A program made the position numbers and the translations under genes. From Deroplatys truncata (Eukaryota; Arthropoda; Insecta; Mantodea; Mantidae): 64,000 bases of DNA. Shown piece by piece: positions 34,901 to 43,362 of the stretch. The notes under the pieces are model-generated. The model did not search any database, was not told the origin of the DNA, and saw only the letters and a program-made list of their open reading frames with translations. Within the stretch, counting starts at the first letter, position 1; the number at the start of each line of letters is the position of its first letter. The stretch spans positions 60,092,001-60,156,000 of the forward strand of contig CM060989.1 in the NCBI GenBank assembly GCA_030765065.1, given 5' to 3'.

Positions 34901-37900
34901 CACTTATTCTTTAGAGAAGCAATACATGTAATTACTGACTGGATTTGACTGCATTGGGCATGAGAACAGGGAGTGAATCTTGTTATAATAAATTGCTCAA
35001 CTGTAACTTCAGTTTTGACACCCTGTAATCAAAATTGGCAGTTTATTTTTGGGATTTGATCTATTTACCCAATGTGGCTTCTAATCACAGAAGTTTCAAA
35101 GTAGATTTTGGTATGATGGTTTGATACTTCCCTTGTAAGTAGCAATGTCATATATTCTTTTAATACTCTTAAAGGCACAGAAAATGGAAAGCTAAAGGTC
35201 CACTGTTTGCATTCTGACTTTTAGCAAAATGTTGGCTATTATCTTGTGTAATAACTTAATCTTATGTAAACATTCACCCAAATTTACAATTGCAAAGCTT
35301 TAAGTTGAATTCATTTAAAATTTGTGATTTAAAAGACAAACTGTATTACAGGAGCTTTATTTAAAACAGAGTATGAAAGTATGACTTAAAGACAACATAC
35401 CGGACCAACAATATCGGAGACGTGGGAAACTGAAGTTCCAGATGCAGCTCCCAGGTAGAGCACCTTGCTGGAAGGGGCCATATGAATATGATCTATGCCA
35501 CCCAAAACTGCAGCTGCCAATTTTGAACGAAATGGATTCCAAACACGGTATTCAGTCTTCTCCCCATTGTCATCCTGTAATTGCAAACAGTTTCTTAGAA
35601 ATGTAGGAATATGTACTTAAATTTTATTTAGGGACAGTTTTTTTAAAATTTCATTAACTATTTTGGCAAAAAACTTAAATTTTACCAAACCATCAAAGCC
35701 CTGGGCAACACCACGTATTTCTGCTAGTTATAACTAAACATGATGAGTAGAGAGATATTTGTAAACTAGAGAATTATAAAATTGCTAATATGTATTTCAG
35801 ATAGGTATGTATAGAGTGGTGGGGTTATAATATTTGTAAAACCTGAAATAAAAACTACTGAAATTATTCTTAAAAATTTCTGTATTGAGAAAGTGTTTGA
35901 GGTAACTGCAATTAAAATAGAAACCTGCAGGGGAAGCACAATAATAAAGCTAAATATTTTATTTTGAAATGAATCTTCTGAACTTATCCTTACTGGCGAT
36001 TTCTGGGAAGTTTCAGAAAACCACTTTCATTTTTTTCCATAACCACTGTACATGCTAAACACCAATATTCCTATTAGGTAACCCAATAAAGAACTTGGTC
36101 GAAACAGCCAAAATGCAATAAAAACTAGTAAAATGCTCATAATATAGCAATTGTGTTGTGATTCTTTTAGATATGCAAAAAAAAAATAAGAATTGTAATA
36201 ACATTAATATTGTTACAATTATAATGTTCAAGCACTCTTGGCTATGTACGATTTTCTCCATTAGGCAAATGTGGAAAATGTAAAACAAATATTAAAATTA
36301 CGTATACACTATTAATTAGCAAAAATAAAAAGGTAATGAATATTTTATTCCAAATTGCAAATATTTGTAAAATTATTGTATGTTCCCAAGTAGGAACATT
36401 GACAGGTAAAAGAGCTATTAAATTGTGCATTATTTTTAGAGCTTCTCTGACACTCAAACAGAATTATAGTTTGTGATGTATTTTATTGCACTGCGATTCC
36501 AATAAATACACTTGCCTGTTTGAATTGGAGTTATCTCTCTTTCTCTCCTGATATAACTTTAAAGCTGGTAGTCAGCAATATCCATTACAGGTAACTGTTA
36601 GAAGCATTGCTTCCCTAAGTTGAAATGGGTTCTTTAGACTGGTCCCTTACTACTGAAATTGCTGCTGATTTTTTAAATGTAGATCTTTTATGAAAAGCGC
36701 TTTTAATAGAGGAATTTTGCGGCATATTTCAGTGTGAAAGAGTTTATACTTTCTTAGGGAGAAGGAAAGTTGCCTCAGTATATAACATGGACAGGCTCAT
36801 GAAGGGAGGTCCGCAGTTCAAGTCCCACTAGGACCGTCCTTCCTGATTGAGGTTTTTTCCAGGATTTCCTCAGTCCTCGTAACTGGGAAATGCCAGGGAG
36901 GTACCCTAACTTAAATTCAAATTCTATTCACCCTTTGATTTCAATAGAAATATTGGAAGACTGTTAAGGTTTTAACTTTTTTTAAATATGTGGGGAGTTT
37001 ATTAAACAATTGAATGCCATTGTAATATAAACTTTTTTCACATAGGGTTCTTTTTATAACCTGTAATGTGCAGTTCAAATTCATTTCTTGTATTATAATC
37101 ATGAATATCAGCATTTATGTTAAAAGTATTTTGCTGCTTATACATTGTTACCAGAGTTTAAAAAATGTACCTATATGAAGGAACAGTCAAGATATTAAAC
37201 AGTATGAAGTAAGGTTTGCAGCTTGTGTTGCTGCAAAGTTTTAACATTATTCTGATTGCCCTTTCTTGTATTATAACGATTCTATTTTTATAACTGGACT
37301 TTCCCCAAAATATTATACCATATGATAAATGAATATGGAAATGTGCAAAGTAGGTCATTTTACGTATGTCAAGACAAATGCAAAACATGTTTGCAATAAT
37401 GTTTTAGATAGTAAATCAATGTGGAATTCCCAGTCAACGTTACTATCAACACAGATTCGAAGAAATTCAATTTTATTAGACATTGTTATCAATTCATTTT
37501 CTAAATAAACTTCGGCAAAATTTAAGGTTTTGTTAACTTTATGATAGAATTAGACCTGGACCGTTTCCGTCCCAAATTTCTTTTCCCAATTATGATTTTG
37601 TTTCATGTATCACCAGTGTCACCACCTGTGGTGCCATATGTAGTAAAAGCAGGCATTAAATACTACCAACAAGAAAGCACATAATATGCATTAACCCTTA
37701 TGAGCTATGGTATACAGTTTAAGATGCTTGCATAATCAATTACATTTACAGAGATTCGTTTTTCTCCATATACACTATCACCAGGCAATAGATTCCGTGT
37801 CACTAGAGCATCTTCCTTTCCACGAGCAATAAACACTCCTTCATGGCGATGGGGCACTATCATCACATTTTTACCTCCTTTTAAACCACCTGCAAATAGA

Positions 37901-40537
37901 AACACAAAGGAATATATTTCACTATTAAAAATAATTTGTTTCAGAATTCAGCTTTGTCAACATAATAAAATAAGGGGCTTCTAAGAATTCAATATATCTA
38001 CAATTAGAAATCCTTTGCTGGATTTTGGCAGTTTTGTTGTAACAAATTGAATGGTGCTCACAAAAATGAGCTGACCATCATTTTATCAAAACAGAGAAAA
38101 GTCAACTGTTGCAAAGGCCAATAAAATAAATCTTCCATAGATTCTAGCATATTTTGGAATAAAATAGCAATACAGCCTTCTTCGCAGCCTCCTAAGTGCG
38201 CCTAATTGTTCTTAACAAAACGAAATGGCATTTTTTCAACAAACTGTACGCTTTGTATCTCTCACAGATTTCCTTGTAAGGTTAGCCAAACTCAAAGAGG
38301 ATGTATTGTAATTTTTGCAGTAAATCAAAGTATGTACCTTTTTGTTTTTTTTTAAACAATGGCTAGCCCATTTTTGTGAGCACCATTAAATTATTCTTCT
38401 ACGGTCATATGGACAAGCAATCCAAAAATGTGTGAACCTGAAGACAATTCAAACCTGGTTCTTAGAGGTATTGGTTTTCATTTATTCAACTCAACTTTGT
38501 TGTCAAGTGCACCAATGGGATTACTACAATTTGGTTATTTTTGGCCAACTGTGAAAGTCTTAATTGTAGGTAGGTATAAATATAACTTTCAAAAAGTGGT
38601 ACTTTATATAGAAATATTAAGCCCAAATAAGTTCAAAAAGGAAGGAAACAAGAAGGATGGGCTTATTCTGAAAAATTCAAACCCATGATCTCACTGTATA
38701 ACAACGAATGAACAGTAATTATTCCAATTGTCATTTATACTATTTGAATTTTGTCATCACCTCACAAAACTTAACTTTAAATTTTATAACCTTTTAGCAC
38801 AGTTTCAAGCTTGTGTTGGACATTTTAATATTATTAAACAACATAAACTATGATGCAAGCAATAAAAATGACAAACCGTGGCTTAAACCAAAAATGAAAT
38901 ATCAATTTAATCAAATCTGTATGGCTGCATGTCACTACAGGTGTGTATGTGCCTCTGATTGTAGGAGCCTATAAACTCCCTTCTGAATTTTCTAAGCTAT
39001 CAATTTGATGGAATCAAAAGATATAAATAGATTTTAAATACTGATATCAAAATTAGTGTTAAAATTTGATTTCCAACTTGATAACATGTAGCAACTTAAA
39101 TATTGTTACAAGCGTGACACTATACAGACTAATGCTTGACTTATTCAAAAAGCATTCATAAAACTGTGATTTGGCAAACATGGACAGATGACAAATATTG
39201 ATAAAACACCTAAGTGCCTTTTCCAAGAGTAGCACAACTGGCAAGAAATGAAGGAAACAGATAAGAAAAGGGAGAAAAAGAAATAAAGGGAAAAAAAAAA
39301 AGGAAGAAGAAATGGGGATACCTGCATTGATGTGAAAGTACTTGAATTGTAATGCATGTGACCTAACAGATTTAGTGCAAAATCAAAGACTTGGTTATAC
39401 AAGGTGTGGCCATTAATAACTAGTCTGGTGTAGCATAATTAAGGATTGAAAGGGGGAGTTATTGATCTTGAAGCTAGATGATTTCATGTTGCTATCTTAA
39501 TCTGCTTTTGAGCTCAGTTTTAAGAGAACACTTTTCATTCAGTTGCAGGCAATCATGAAGTTTAAAGATCGAGCAGCATATGTATTTGAAATTTCTTGAG
39601 AGCACAACTTAAGCTGCAAGATTCTTGCAATCAATCATATTTGACATCTGTCCTGTTTATTATTAGGCACACCTTGTAGTTACAACATACATGGTGCATA
39701 TCTTTAGGTTATAATGTTAAAACGAATGACAAAATATTCTATTAAAGTGCAAGTTTATTTTAAAATACATTCATTTTATATGCTTGACCTCTATGTACAT
39801 AAGCCTCTAGTTCCCGAGGTCACGTGTACAAACCCAGCAAAGGGCGATGCATTTTTTCAGGTGTAAAAATCCTTAGCAAGCTTCCTTCAGAAGGGAAGTA
39901 AAGCCTATGGTCCTGTGTCAGATTTACAACATATAAAAGAACCCTCAAACCTGATAAAGAGGCCTCTGAGTAAAATTTCTTGTCTTTTACGCCCAATATA
40001 GAAGACACTATGAACCATAGTAAATAAAGAACATCCATACATAAAAATTCAATTCATTCTCTATGTCCAAACTTTTATGGATTGACCCTTCTTACTGTTA
40101 CAGTTCTCGAAGAAGGCCATGGAGCTCTTAATGGCCAAAGCTCAACTTTTAATAATAATTTTAGTGATTTTATTAATTTGGCATGGCTGATTGCCCATGA
40201 AACCATAATCAGTAACATTCACCATGAAAGTTTTAGGTCCTACAAAGATGAAACATGTTTATACATATACACAAAGCCTATGAATCTAAACAAAGGAACA
40301 AAATAGGCAAATGCCAGGCTCCGGTTACAATTACTTGTACATAACATAGCAATGATGCCTAATTAAGTTATATTTTCGTATAAGATGCTAGTAATTTATT
40401 TTTACCTGTGCTCTGACGTCGAGGTAATCTACCTTGTTTACAATTTTCAGATCTGAAACCTCTGTTTGGTCTGGTGTTGCTTCCAGGCCCTGATCTTCCT
40501 CTGGACCATTTATTTTCCTTTCCCCATCCTCTCTCAC
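19762..40537 (-). CDS. Fbl: fibrillarin, box C/D snoRNP 2'-O-methyltransferase (first exon not found)
   Basis: Fibrillarin uses S-adenosylmethionine to 2'-O-methylate rRNA guided by box C/D snoRNAs in the nucleolus. Five exons on the - strand give the domains in order: Gly/Arg-containing N-part 40537-40406; N-terminal beta domain 37889-37744; SAM-binding Rossmann fold 35574-35401; catalytic core 23799-23554; C-terminus 19929-19762. Clear signatures are [70 protein letters not shown] and [18 protein letters not shown]. All junctions are AG/GT and the phases agree. The start codon exon lies beyond 40538 and was not identified. The GAR region is short and poor in Gly-Arg for this family. The 11.6-kb third intron holds a full LINE in sense orientation. 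Confidence 0.93.
19930..21110. other. fibrillarin last intron, left part
   Basis: No gene or classified repeat. There is a low-complexity T/G run near 20672-20691. Confidence 0.4.
21112..21952. repeat. helitron-like repeat H, copy 1 (full)
   Basis: Begins TTTTTACTTTCTCTACTA with a hairpin (CTACTA...TAGTAAGTAG) and ends GAGTAGAGAAAG ... CACATCAGATTTTTT. Subterminal inverted repeats ACTTTCTCTACT/AGTAGAGAAAGT lie at both ends, and a GT microsatellite lies about 130 bp in. It has no coding capacity. It is flanked by T-rich DNA without an evident target duplication. Confidence 0.75.
22255..22540. repeat. helitron-like repeat H, copy 2 (internally deleted)
   Basis: Matches the left part (AAGTATTGCATTCCACCC, then a short GTGTGT tract and AACAGCATAACTCG), then jumps to the right-hand block CATGCAAAGAGAATGGAAT. 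The middle is missing. Confidence 0.65.
22540..23550. other. fibrillarin intron, no gene recognised
   Basis: No conserved coding match. The stretch 22720-23000 is GC-richer and could be an old repeat, but no copy was found. Confidence 0.35.
23554..23799 (-). CDS. Fbl: fibrillarin exon: methyltransferase core
   Basis: 82 codons, phase 0 at both ends, from [20 protein letters not shown] to [10 protein letters not shown]. It includes [19 protein letters not shown] and [16 protein letters not shown], both diagnostic. The acceptor is TTTACAG and the donor is AAG|GTAGGT. Confidence 0.96.
24000..24245 (+). repeat. tRNA-derived SINE (family B)
   Basis: The head has GTATGGGGGGTGGTGTGTCT and a B-box-like GAGTTTAAATCTCGGG, followed by a body with GGTTTTTCCAGGGTTTTCCC. 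The body block resembles that of the SINEs at 32755 and 36770. Confidence 0.6.
24515..24952 (+). CDS. HTH-containing transposase-like N-terminal ORF, interrupted by a PLE insertion
   Basis: From ATG at 24515 the frame encodes [20 protein letters not shown], then [19 protein letters not shown] and [20 protein letters not shown]. The last part looks like a helix-turn-helix (A-A-A-L-G-x-x-x-x-T-V). Similar N-terminal modules occur in insect IS630/Tc1-like transposases and in single-copy proteins of unknown role. The real sequence is cut at 24895 by the PLE, so the last about 19 codons are PLE-derived. An upstream in-frame ATG at 24368 precedes a low-complexity TA run and is unlikely. The ORF lies antisense in a fibrillarin intron. 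Confidence 0.45.
   Translation: MSEKRCQLPSDDSRSENPLHRGAPLNSQALELLRRTREFFEQEKEYVKLHGKPSIPADKVVQRTAAALGLGTRTVIHKATVDAASWKKKVDHVNKLIRKAQETDGIITDCEPLMTTKITLLWNAYNLRIYCNEKKLETVMCIEFI
24895..25617. mobile_element. inverted pair of PLE 3' ends with exact 14-bp target duplication
   Basis: A 723-bp insertion flanked by AATGCTTATAATTT at 24881-24894 and 25618-25631. The left arm (- strand, about 24950-25304) and right arm (+ strand, about 25306-25612) both encode the PLE GIY-YIG C-terminus ([20 protein letters not shown]) and the tail seen at 1844-1960. The arms meet near 25304. Arm identity is very high, which suggests recent origin or gene conversion. The left side carries an extra outer piece (GCTAGAAACAGTGATGTGT) shared with the PLE ends at 18360, 33400 and 34045. 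Confidence 0.85.
25640..26380. other. fibrillarin intron; one possible MITE end
   Basis: A block near 25913-25950 (GTGCAAAGATACAGCGGCGG) resembles the TIR of the element at 9190-9822, but no matching partner end was located. Nothing else was recognised. Confidence 0.35.
26381..26530 (+). repeat. SINE family A, left piece (split by LINE)
   Basis: tRNA-like head and core up to CTGGTCTTTCACACCCA. It continues at 32571 after the full-length LINE. The last 11 bases are the duplicated target site. Confidence 0.85.
26937..30626 (-). CDS. I-clade LINE ORF2: endonuclease, reverse transcriptase, RNase H (1229 aa)
   Basis: Uninterrupted frame. The APE endonuclease covers residues 1-220: TWNVRS at 5, QETK at 33, GDFNAHH at 133, SDHYP at 208. 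The RT covers about 430-760: YRPISL at 508, FFDLEKAYD at 577, GVPQGS at 635 and the catalytic FVDD at 667-670. RNase H covers about 960-1085, with all four acidic residues D966, E999, D1023 and D1076, and His1066. A C-terminal C-x2-C-x7-H-x4-C knuckle starts at C1170. Residue 185 is Gly in SHLGLAICS, where related elements have Asp (S.IDL/SHLDL), a residue linked to endonuclease catalysis. The protein would nick and copy its own RNA at the target site. The start 23 bases after ORF1 is the first Met before the endonuclease. Confidence 0.93.
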   Translation of the reverse strand: MAILTWNVRSVRSHRAELQLLLRSHSPMVVCLQETKLRPHDPFDLRGYTPVRYDLEPEEGTPAHGGVMILVRNDVHFQTITLTSDLQTVAIRLQLPGFFFSVCSVYTPPSSPLAPADIRSLLSALPTPFLLLGDFNAHHPLWGSPRACARGTLLSDIFYQFNLSILNTGAPTFISDSSGTFSHLGLAICSLQLARRLQWNVVADTYSSDHYPCIVSLLSHHVQHSRVPTWIFAKADWSLYSSLVHFDDQPFSDINQLVQHLTSIIFCAAERAIPRSSSQPRRPPLPWWNEDCRNAVRARRTALRVFRRHLTLDNLVTFKQSRARARRIIQDSKKASWARFVESFNRFTPSSVVWDKLRRFSGKVSHCTVSGLQVSNATIMDPAAIANTLGAAFEAVSNSDHYSAGFRSIKDRLDSDTFNFRSANIECYNELFTMRELEQALHCSRHSAPGPDGIHVLMLKNLSADSKLFLLQVYNRIWQDGIFPSVWREATIVPILKPGKDRQLPSSYRPISLTSCICKVMERMINGRLTWWLESQKLLANAQCGFHRYRSTVDHLVSLSTHIMNGFLRKCQTVAVFFDLEKAYDTCWRGGILRTLLDWNIRGRLPIFLREFMTDRVFRVRVGSVLSRRFIQENGVPQGSVLSVTLFAIAINPIVDCIPPGISSSLFVDDFAIYCSSRRTCLLERRLQSCIDRLYAWSNANGFNFSAEKSVCINFWRRKYFPPPSLHLGPGILPFADEAKFLGLIFDRKLCWTSHVSFLKAKCDRSLNILRVLSGTSWGADRTVLLRLYRSLVRSKLDYGCIVYSSARPSVLRRLNAIHHRGIRVATGAFPTSPVPNLYAEAAEPPLSFRREMLLCSYACRLSSLPNYPSFDVFYEDSLDRQYLVSSSALLPPGVRFRLLLRHLDVTPAPALPRGETRFPPWSRAEAHCYLGLTSMPKTETPASVFRSAFLEVRALFGDFHFIFTDGSKTEAGVGCAFVSGHCSFKFRLPGQCSIFTAELFSIYQSILYIQRHALQHCFICTDSLSALQTITALYHYHPLVQRIHDLLHSLGVSGISVSFMWIPGHVGISGNESADAAAKSAILLPRFFTSVVPSSDSCAILRRRILSRWRDEWTALRGNKLREVKPLPLIWGTSSRSSRREEVLLARLRIGHCRFSHSYLLSGDPAPLCQQCDVPLTVRHILTECQVLAPLRVRLGLPVGIANVLADDAHAVECLLRFISDIGFNRRI
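30649..31961 (-). pseudogene. I-clade LINE ORF1 (gag-like), one frameshift
   Basis: The first frame (31961-31080) starts best at Met 31934 ([13 protein letters not shown]) and encodes an RNA-binding gag-like protein with zinc knuckles: [14 protein letters not shown], then [15 protein letters not shown], then the basic helix [14 protein letters not shown]. The second frame (open through about 31130 to 30649) continues as the family does, with [15 protein letters not shown] and a basic, proline-rich tail ending in [12 protein letters not shown]. The switch lies near 31130 and no slippery heptamer is obvious, so I read it as a single-base mutation or sequencing error. ORF1 would coat the LINE RNA. 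Confidence 0.8.
32571..32645 (+). repeat. SINE family A, right piece
   Basis: Continues the SINE from 26530: TTTCACACCCAGTATAGAAT, then GGGACACTAAGGA and the tail AAATAAAACCCAATTTAA. Confidence 0.85.
32755..32890 (-). repeat. tRNA-derived SINE (family C)
   Basis: The - strand carries a B-box-like GCGGTTGAAATCCC and a body with GGACTGTCCTTCCTGAAG and CCTCAGTCTTCATAGC. The same unit in + orientation is at 36770-36920. Confidence 0.65.
33375..34075 (+). mobile_element. PLE (second family), truncated, with inverted outer ends
   Basis: The + strand (33750-33930) encodes a PLE C-terminus, [20 protein letters not shown] then [19 protein letters not shown], followed by a tail with GACAATGGGAGC..GTCTCCGGAAAC and GTGATGTAGTGTAACAA. 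Both outer edges carry the same sequence in opposite orientation: TAATTTTGAGGATTGAGAAA at the left against the complement of TAGCTTCTAAATCTTCAAAA at the right. The middle is eroded. It is diverged from the PLE at 970-1960. Confidence 0.75.
34200..34760 (-). mobile_element. LINE (Jockey/CR1-type) RT fragment
   Basis: The - strand has [20 protein letters not shown], then in a second frame [20 protein letters not shown] and [15 protein letters not shown]. These are RT motifs of Jockey/CR1-type LINEs. The catalytic box is missing and there are several frame breaks. Confidence 0.7.
34770..35390. other. fibrillarin intron, nothing recognised
   Basis: AT-rich DNA with no coding match, structural RNA or repeat ends. 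Confidence 0.45.
35401..35574 (-). CDS. Fbl: fibrillarin exon: SAM-binding motif
   Basis: 58 codons, phase 0, from [20 protein letters not shown] to [10 protein letters not shown]. The glycine-rich [10 protein letters not shown] loop binds S-adenosylmethionine in this family. The acceptor is AATTACAG and the donor is CCG|GTATGT. Confidence 0.96.
35580..36760. other. fibrillarin intron, nothing recognised
   Basis: AT-rich DNA between the exons. No classified repeat was seen. Confidence 0.45.
36768..36920 (+). repeat. tRNA-derived SINE (family C)
   Basis: CCGCAGTTCAAGTCCCACTA contains a B-box-like site. The body reads GGACCGTCCTTCCTGATTGA, then TTTTCCAGGATTTCCTCAGT. It matches 32755-32890 in reverse. 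Confidence 0.65.
36960..37640 (-). mobile_element. LINE (Jockey/CR1-type) C-terminal fragment
   Basis: The - strand shows [20 protein letters not shown], then [20 protein letters not shown] and [20 protein letters not shown]. This is the region after the RT in Jockey/CR1-type LINEs. Because it lies upstream (on the - strand) of the RT piece at 34200-34760, it is a separate insertion. Confidence 0.7.
37744..37889 (-). CDS. Fbl: fibrillarin exon: N-terminal domain
   Basis: Two bases complete a Gly codon (G|GT) from the previous exon, followed by 48 codons, [19 protein letters not shown] to [10 protein letters not shown]. The acceptor is TTTGCAG. The donor is ambiguous: ending at 37744 keeps the conserved RISV, while GTAAAT just before it would end the exon at 37750 (RIS). 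Both keep phase 0. Confidence 0.9.
38051..38386. mobile_element. MITE of 336 bp
   Basis: Terminal inverted repeats of about 28 bp: ATGGTGCTCACAAAAATGAG at the left against the complement of CATTTTTGTGAGCACCAT at the right, extending to GCT..CCAT with three mismatches. It has no coding capacity and sits in a fibrillarin intron. The superfamily is unassigned. Confidence 0.7.
38390..39785. other. fibrillarin intron, nothing recognised
   Basis: AT-rich DNA. No repeat ends or coding similarity were seen. Confidence 0.4.
39786..40055 (+). repeat. SINE family A copy, head eroded
   Basis: Core blocks GAAGGGAAGTAAAGCC and AAAAGAACCCTCAAACCTGA and the tail are present. The tRNA A-box part is mostly lost, and the B-box region GTGTACAAACCC is degraded. 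It is more diverged than the copies at 5978 and 59815. Confidence 0.75.
40406..40537 (-). CDS. Fbl: fibrillarin exon: diluted Gly/Arg-rich region
   Basis: 43 full codons between AATGCAG and ACAG|GTAAAA. The peptide runs [20 protein letters not shown], then [20 protein letters not shown], then RQSTG. It ends in phase 1, completing the Gly codon of the next exon, which supports the assignment. Only scattered RG pairs remain in place of the long RGG tract usual for fibrillarin. Further RGG repeats could be in the missing first exon. Confidence 0.8.
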
Positions 40538-40840
40538 CTGCATTTACAAAGTAAAGAATGAAACAAAAACATAAACTAACAGTAAGCATCATTTTAATCT
40601 TTGTAAGAAACTATTCTACACTTTTTAAATGATATCATTGTAATTAATAAATAAGTATTGTAGAATCAATGAAGGCTACTAGATTGATGTATGTGGACTG
40701 TTTTTATTCTATATAATAAATATTAATAATCGGATATACAATGCTGAAAATTGCAAATAAAATGTGAAATGATGCTGTTATACAGTTGTGATTCCCATTG
40801 AAGTTTGAAAAAAGCTAAATGTTATGTATGTATTTATGTA

Positions 40841-42124
40841 CGAGGGCTGTCCCAGAAGTACCCAACCTAACAAAGAAAACACAAAAATGTTGGGAAAAAA
40901 CATCTTTATTTCTCTACATAGTCTCCTTTCAGCTCGATACACTTTTCCCAATGATGTTCAATAGCTTCGATACCCTGTTTATAGTTAGAAACACTGACTT
41001 CTGCAAAATAGCCATTAACTGCAAACTCCACCTCTTCATTGTTGGCAAATCTTTTAGCACCAAGCCATTTCTTCAACTTTGGAAACAGAAAATAATCAGA
41101 GGGGGCTAAGTCTGGCGAATAGGGTGCATAAGGAAGCAATTCAAACTTTAACTCATTGATTTTGGCCAGGGCGATAATGGATGTATGAACTGGTGTATTG
41201 TCTTGATGAAACAGAACTTTCTTTTTTGCTAAATGCGGCAGTTTTTGCTTGATTTCATCATTCAAACATTGCAATAAATTTGCATAATACTTGCCATTGA
41301 TTGCTTTTCCTTTTTGAAGATAATCAATGAAAATTATCCCATGTGCCTCCCAAAACACTGACGCCATGACCTTGCCTGCAGATGGAACTGTTTTCGCCTT
41401 CTTTGGAGTCGATTCTCCCCTTTCAATCCACTGTTTTGGCTGTTCCTTCATCTCAGGTGTGAATGATGGGCCCACGTTTCATCCATGGTTATGAATCGAT
41501 GCAAAAACTCGGCTTTATTGCAGCAAAACATCACCAAACACTCGACTGAAACATCCTCACGATGCTGCTTTTGTTCCATTGTGAGTAAACGCGGCACCCA
41601 TCTTGTGCACAGCATTCTCATGTCTAAATTTTCAGTTAGTGTGCAATGTACAGCACTTTTTGAAATGCTTGCAATGTCTGCTAGCTCGCGCACTTTCAGT
41701 TGACGATCATCCAATGCCAGTTTGTGGATTTTCTTCACAATTTCTGGAGTGGTCACCTCATTTGGTCGACCACTGTGATGTTCATCTTGGTAGCTCGTAT
41801 GGCCTCGCTTAAACTCTGCCATCCAATATTTTACTGTTGTAAACGAAGGAGCAGACTCCCACAGAGTGGAATCTAGCTCAGCTTTAATATTAGTTGGACT
41901 AAGACCTTTCAAATGGAAGTATTGTATCATATAACAATGACCAGTTTTATCCATGTTTACAAATTCGCTGAGAGAGATCACTATTAATAGCTGCCAAACA
42001 ATTACTAAACAACGTAGCATCATCAAACTGAAGCTTTATAAGGTTGGTACTTTCTACCATAGTCATTTGTTTGAAACAACAGCCGCTATATATACGTCAC
42101 CGGGTACTTCTGGGACTGCCCTTG
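40841..42124 (-). mobile_element. near-intact mariner transposon (1284 bp)
   Basis: Bounded by CGAGGGCTGTCCCAGAAGTA at the left and the complement of TACTTCTGGGACTGCCCTTG at the right, with TA duplicated on both sides (42125-42126 at the right). This is the classic mariner structure. It encodes one transposase on the - strand, with a single frame break. Inverted repeats of about 30 bp match well, so it is a relatively young copy. It lies upstream of the visible fibrillarin exons. Confidence 0.93.
40906..42026 (-). pseudogene. mariner transposase, single one-base frameshift
   Basis: The likely start is MDKTGHCYMIQYFHLKGLSP (near 41955). The paired HTH region continues with FTTVKYWMAEFKRGHTSYQD, then SGRPNEVTTPEIVKKIHKLA and WVPRLLTMEQKQHR. 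The DD34D catalytic residues are visible in FITMDETW, FHQDNTPVH and YSPDLAPSDYFLF. The C-terminus, HHWEKCIELKGDYVEK, lies at 40906. After DETWAHH the frame is lost by one missing base near 41462 and resumes as FTPEMKEQPKQWIERG. Cut-and-paste movement at TA is the family's known reaction. Confidence 0.9.
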
Positions 42125-42129
42125 TATGA

Positions 42130-42960
42130 CAGAATTTGTGTGGGGGTGGGGGGGGTGCGTGCGTGAGTGTGTGTGAGGGAAAGAATTTATTCTGGTGTTC
42201 CTTTAACTGTGTAAATATATACACATAAAAATATATACTCAACATTTTGTTAACATGTTGTATGCATAAGATGATAAAAAAATGAATGGCCTCTTTTGAA
42301 GCCTGCTTGTAGAGCTCTTAGAGCCCTTTGTGCGTTTTAAACTGGGCTTTCAATCAAACCCAATGGTCCCAATAAAATGGACCACATCCTTAATATTTCC
42401 CCTTCTTGTATCTTCTTGTTCCAAGAAAAAGGAACCTAAGGATACATATTTTTGTATGGCAAAACTTTGGCACTTGCATAGTATATGTTGGGAATAGAAA
42501 GGAACAATACATATCCGGTGCAATTTCGGATGTTCATTTTAAAACATGAGGTTTACTTATGTTTCCAAAGTTACCAACATTGATATCATCATTTTTATAC
42601 TTGCCTCATTCATCTGTTGACATATGAAAGTAATGTACACAAATGAAAAATGCCCTCAATTTTGAAAGTGATAAAAGTTTTTCATGGAACCTTCTGCCTG
42701 AACAGACCATGCAGATAGGAGGGCCATTGAGAGAGGATGATCAGGAATCTCTATCTGAAAACGTTAGGGACCCCACTGTGTTATGCCTGCCATCAGATCT
42801 GGCTGCTCTTCGTACTCTCAGAAGTTTAGCAGCCTTGGCCATAGTGCCAAAATCCTACTCCACTTCTGATTCCTATACCTTACCATTGCATTAATCATTA
42901 GGTTTGTGTTAATTTGGGTTATCTTTATTAACATTAAATTGATATACACCCAGTTCATTC
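42130..42960. other. no gene recognised
   Basis: Includes a short G/T-rich tract (42138-42175) and AT-rich DNA. An open stretch at 42643-42894 has no recognisable domain and no splice-site support. Confidence 0.4.
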
Positions 42961-42974
42961 TTCCAGACTGTAAT

Positions 42975-43080
42975 CCTGGCTAAAGAAACATTCTAGATCT
43001 CAACTGGGAATTGAACGAGAAACCTCTTGATTTGGAGGGCTAGCATGATAACCAAGACACCATAGAGGCAATCTACAGAA
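42975..43080 (-). repeat. tRNA-like SINE head fragment
   Basis: The - strand reads ATGGTGTCTTGGTTATCATG ... CTCGTTCAATTCCCAGTTGA, i.e. A- and B-box-like parts similar to SINE family A heads. No body follows. Confidence 0.5.
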
Positions 43081-43362
43081 TTTCTATATCTCACGAACAA
43101 GGGAAAGTTAAAAAAGAAAACAATTTTGTGCATACACTGATATAATATAATTATTTCATTGTTATATGCTGATAGCCATGACTGACCGCACTGACAAAGG
43201 GTTAACATGTTTTTGAGGAAACAAGACATTGTGGGGATCAAAAGTGTCTACACAATAAAAAGTATTTGAAAACCCATACCAATAACAAGGAATATCTCTG
43301 AAGTAGTTAACTTAAAAAAAAAGGTTATTTAACGTAAATTGTGTGCCTAAACGAGGTCTACA

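Noticed and set aside
42643-42894. 83-codon open frame (MKNALNFESDKSFSWN...)
   Set aside because: No domain, no splice signals with matching phase and no repeat relation. Compatible with chance.
42975-43080. Possible tRNA gene on the - strand
   Set aside because: A- and B-box-like sites exist, but acceptor and anticodon stems do not pair well and the sequence resembles SINE heads.
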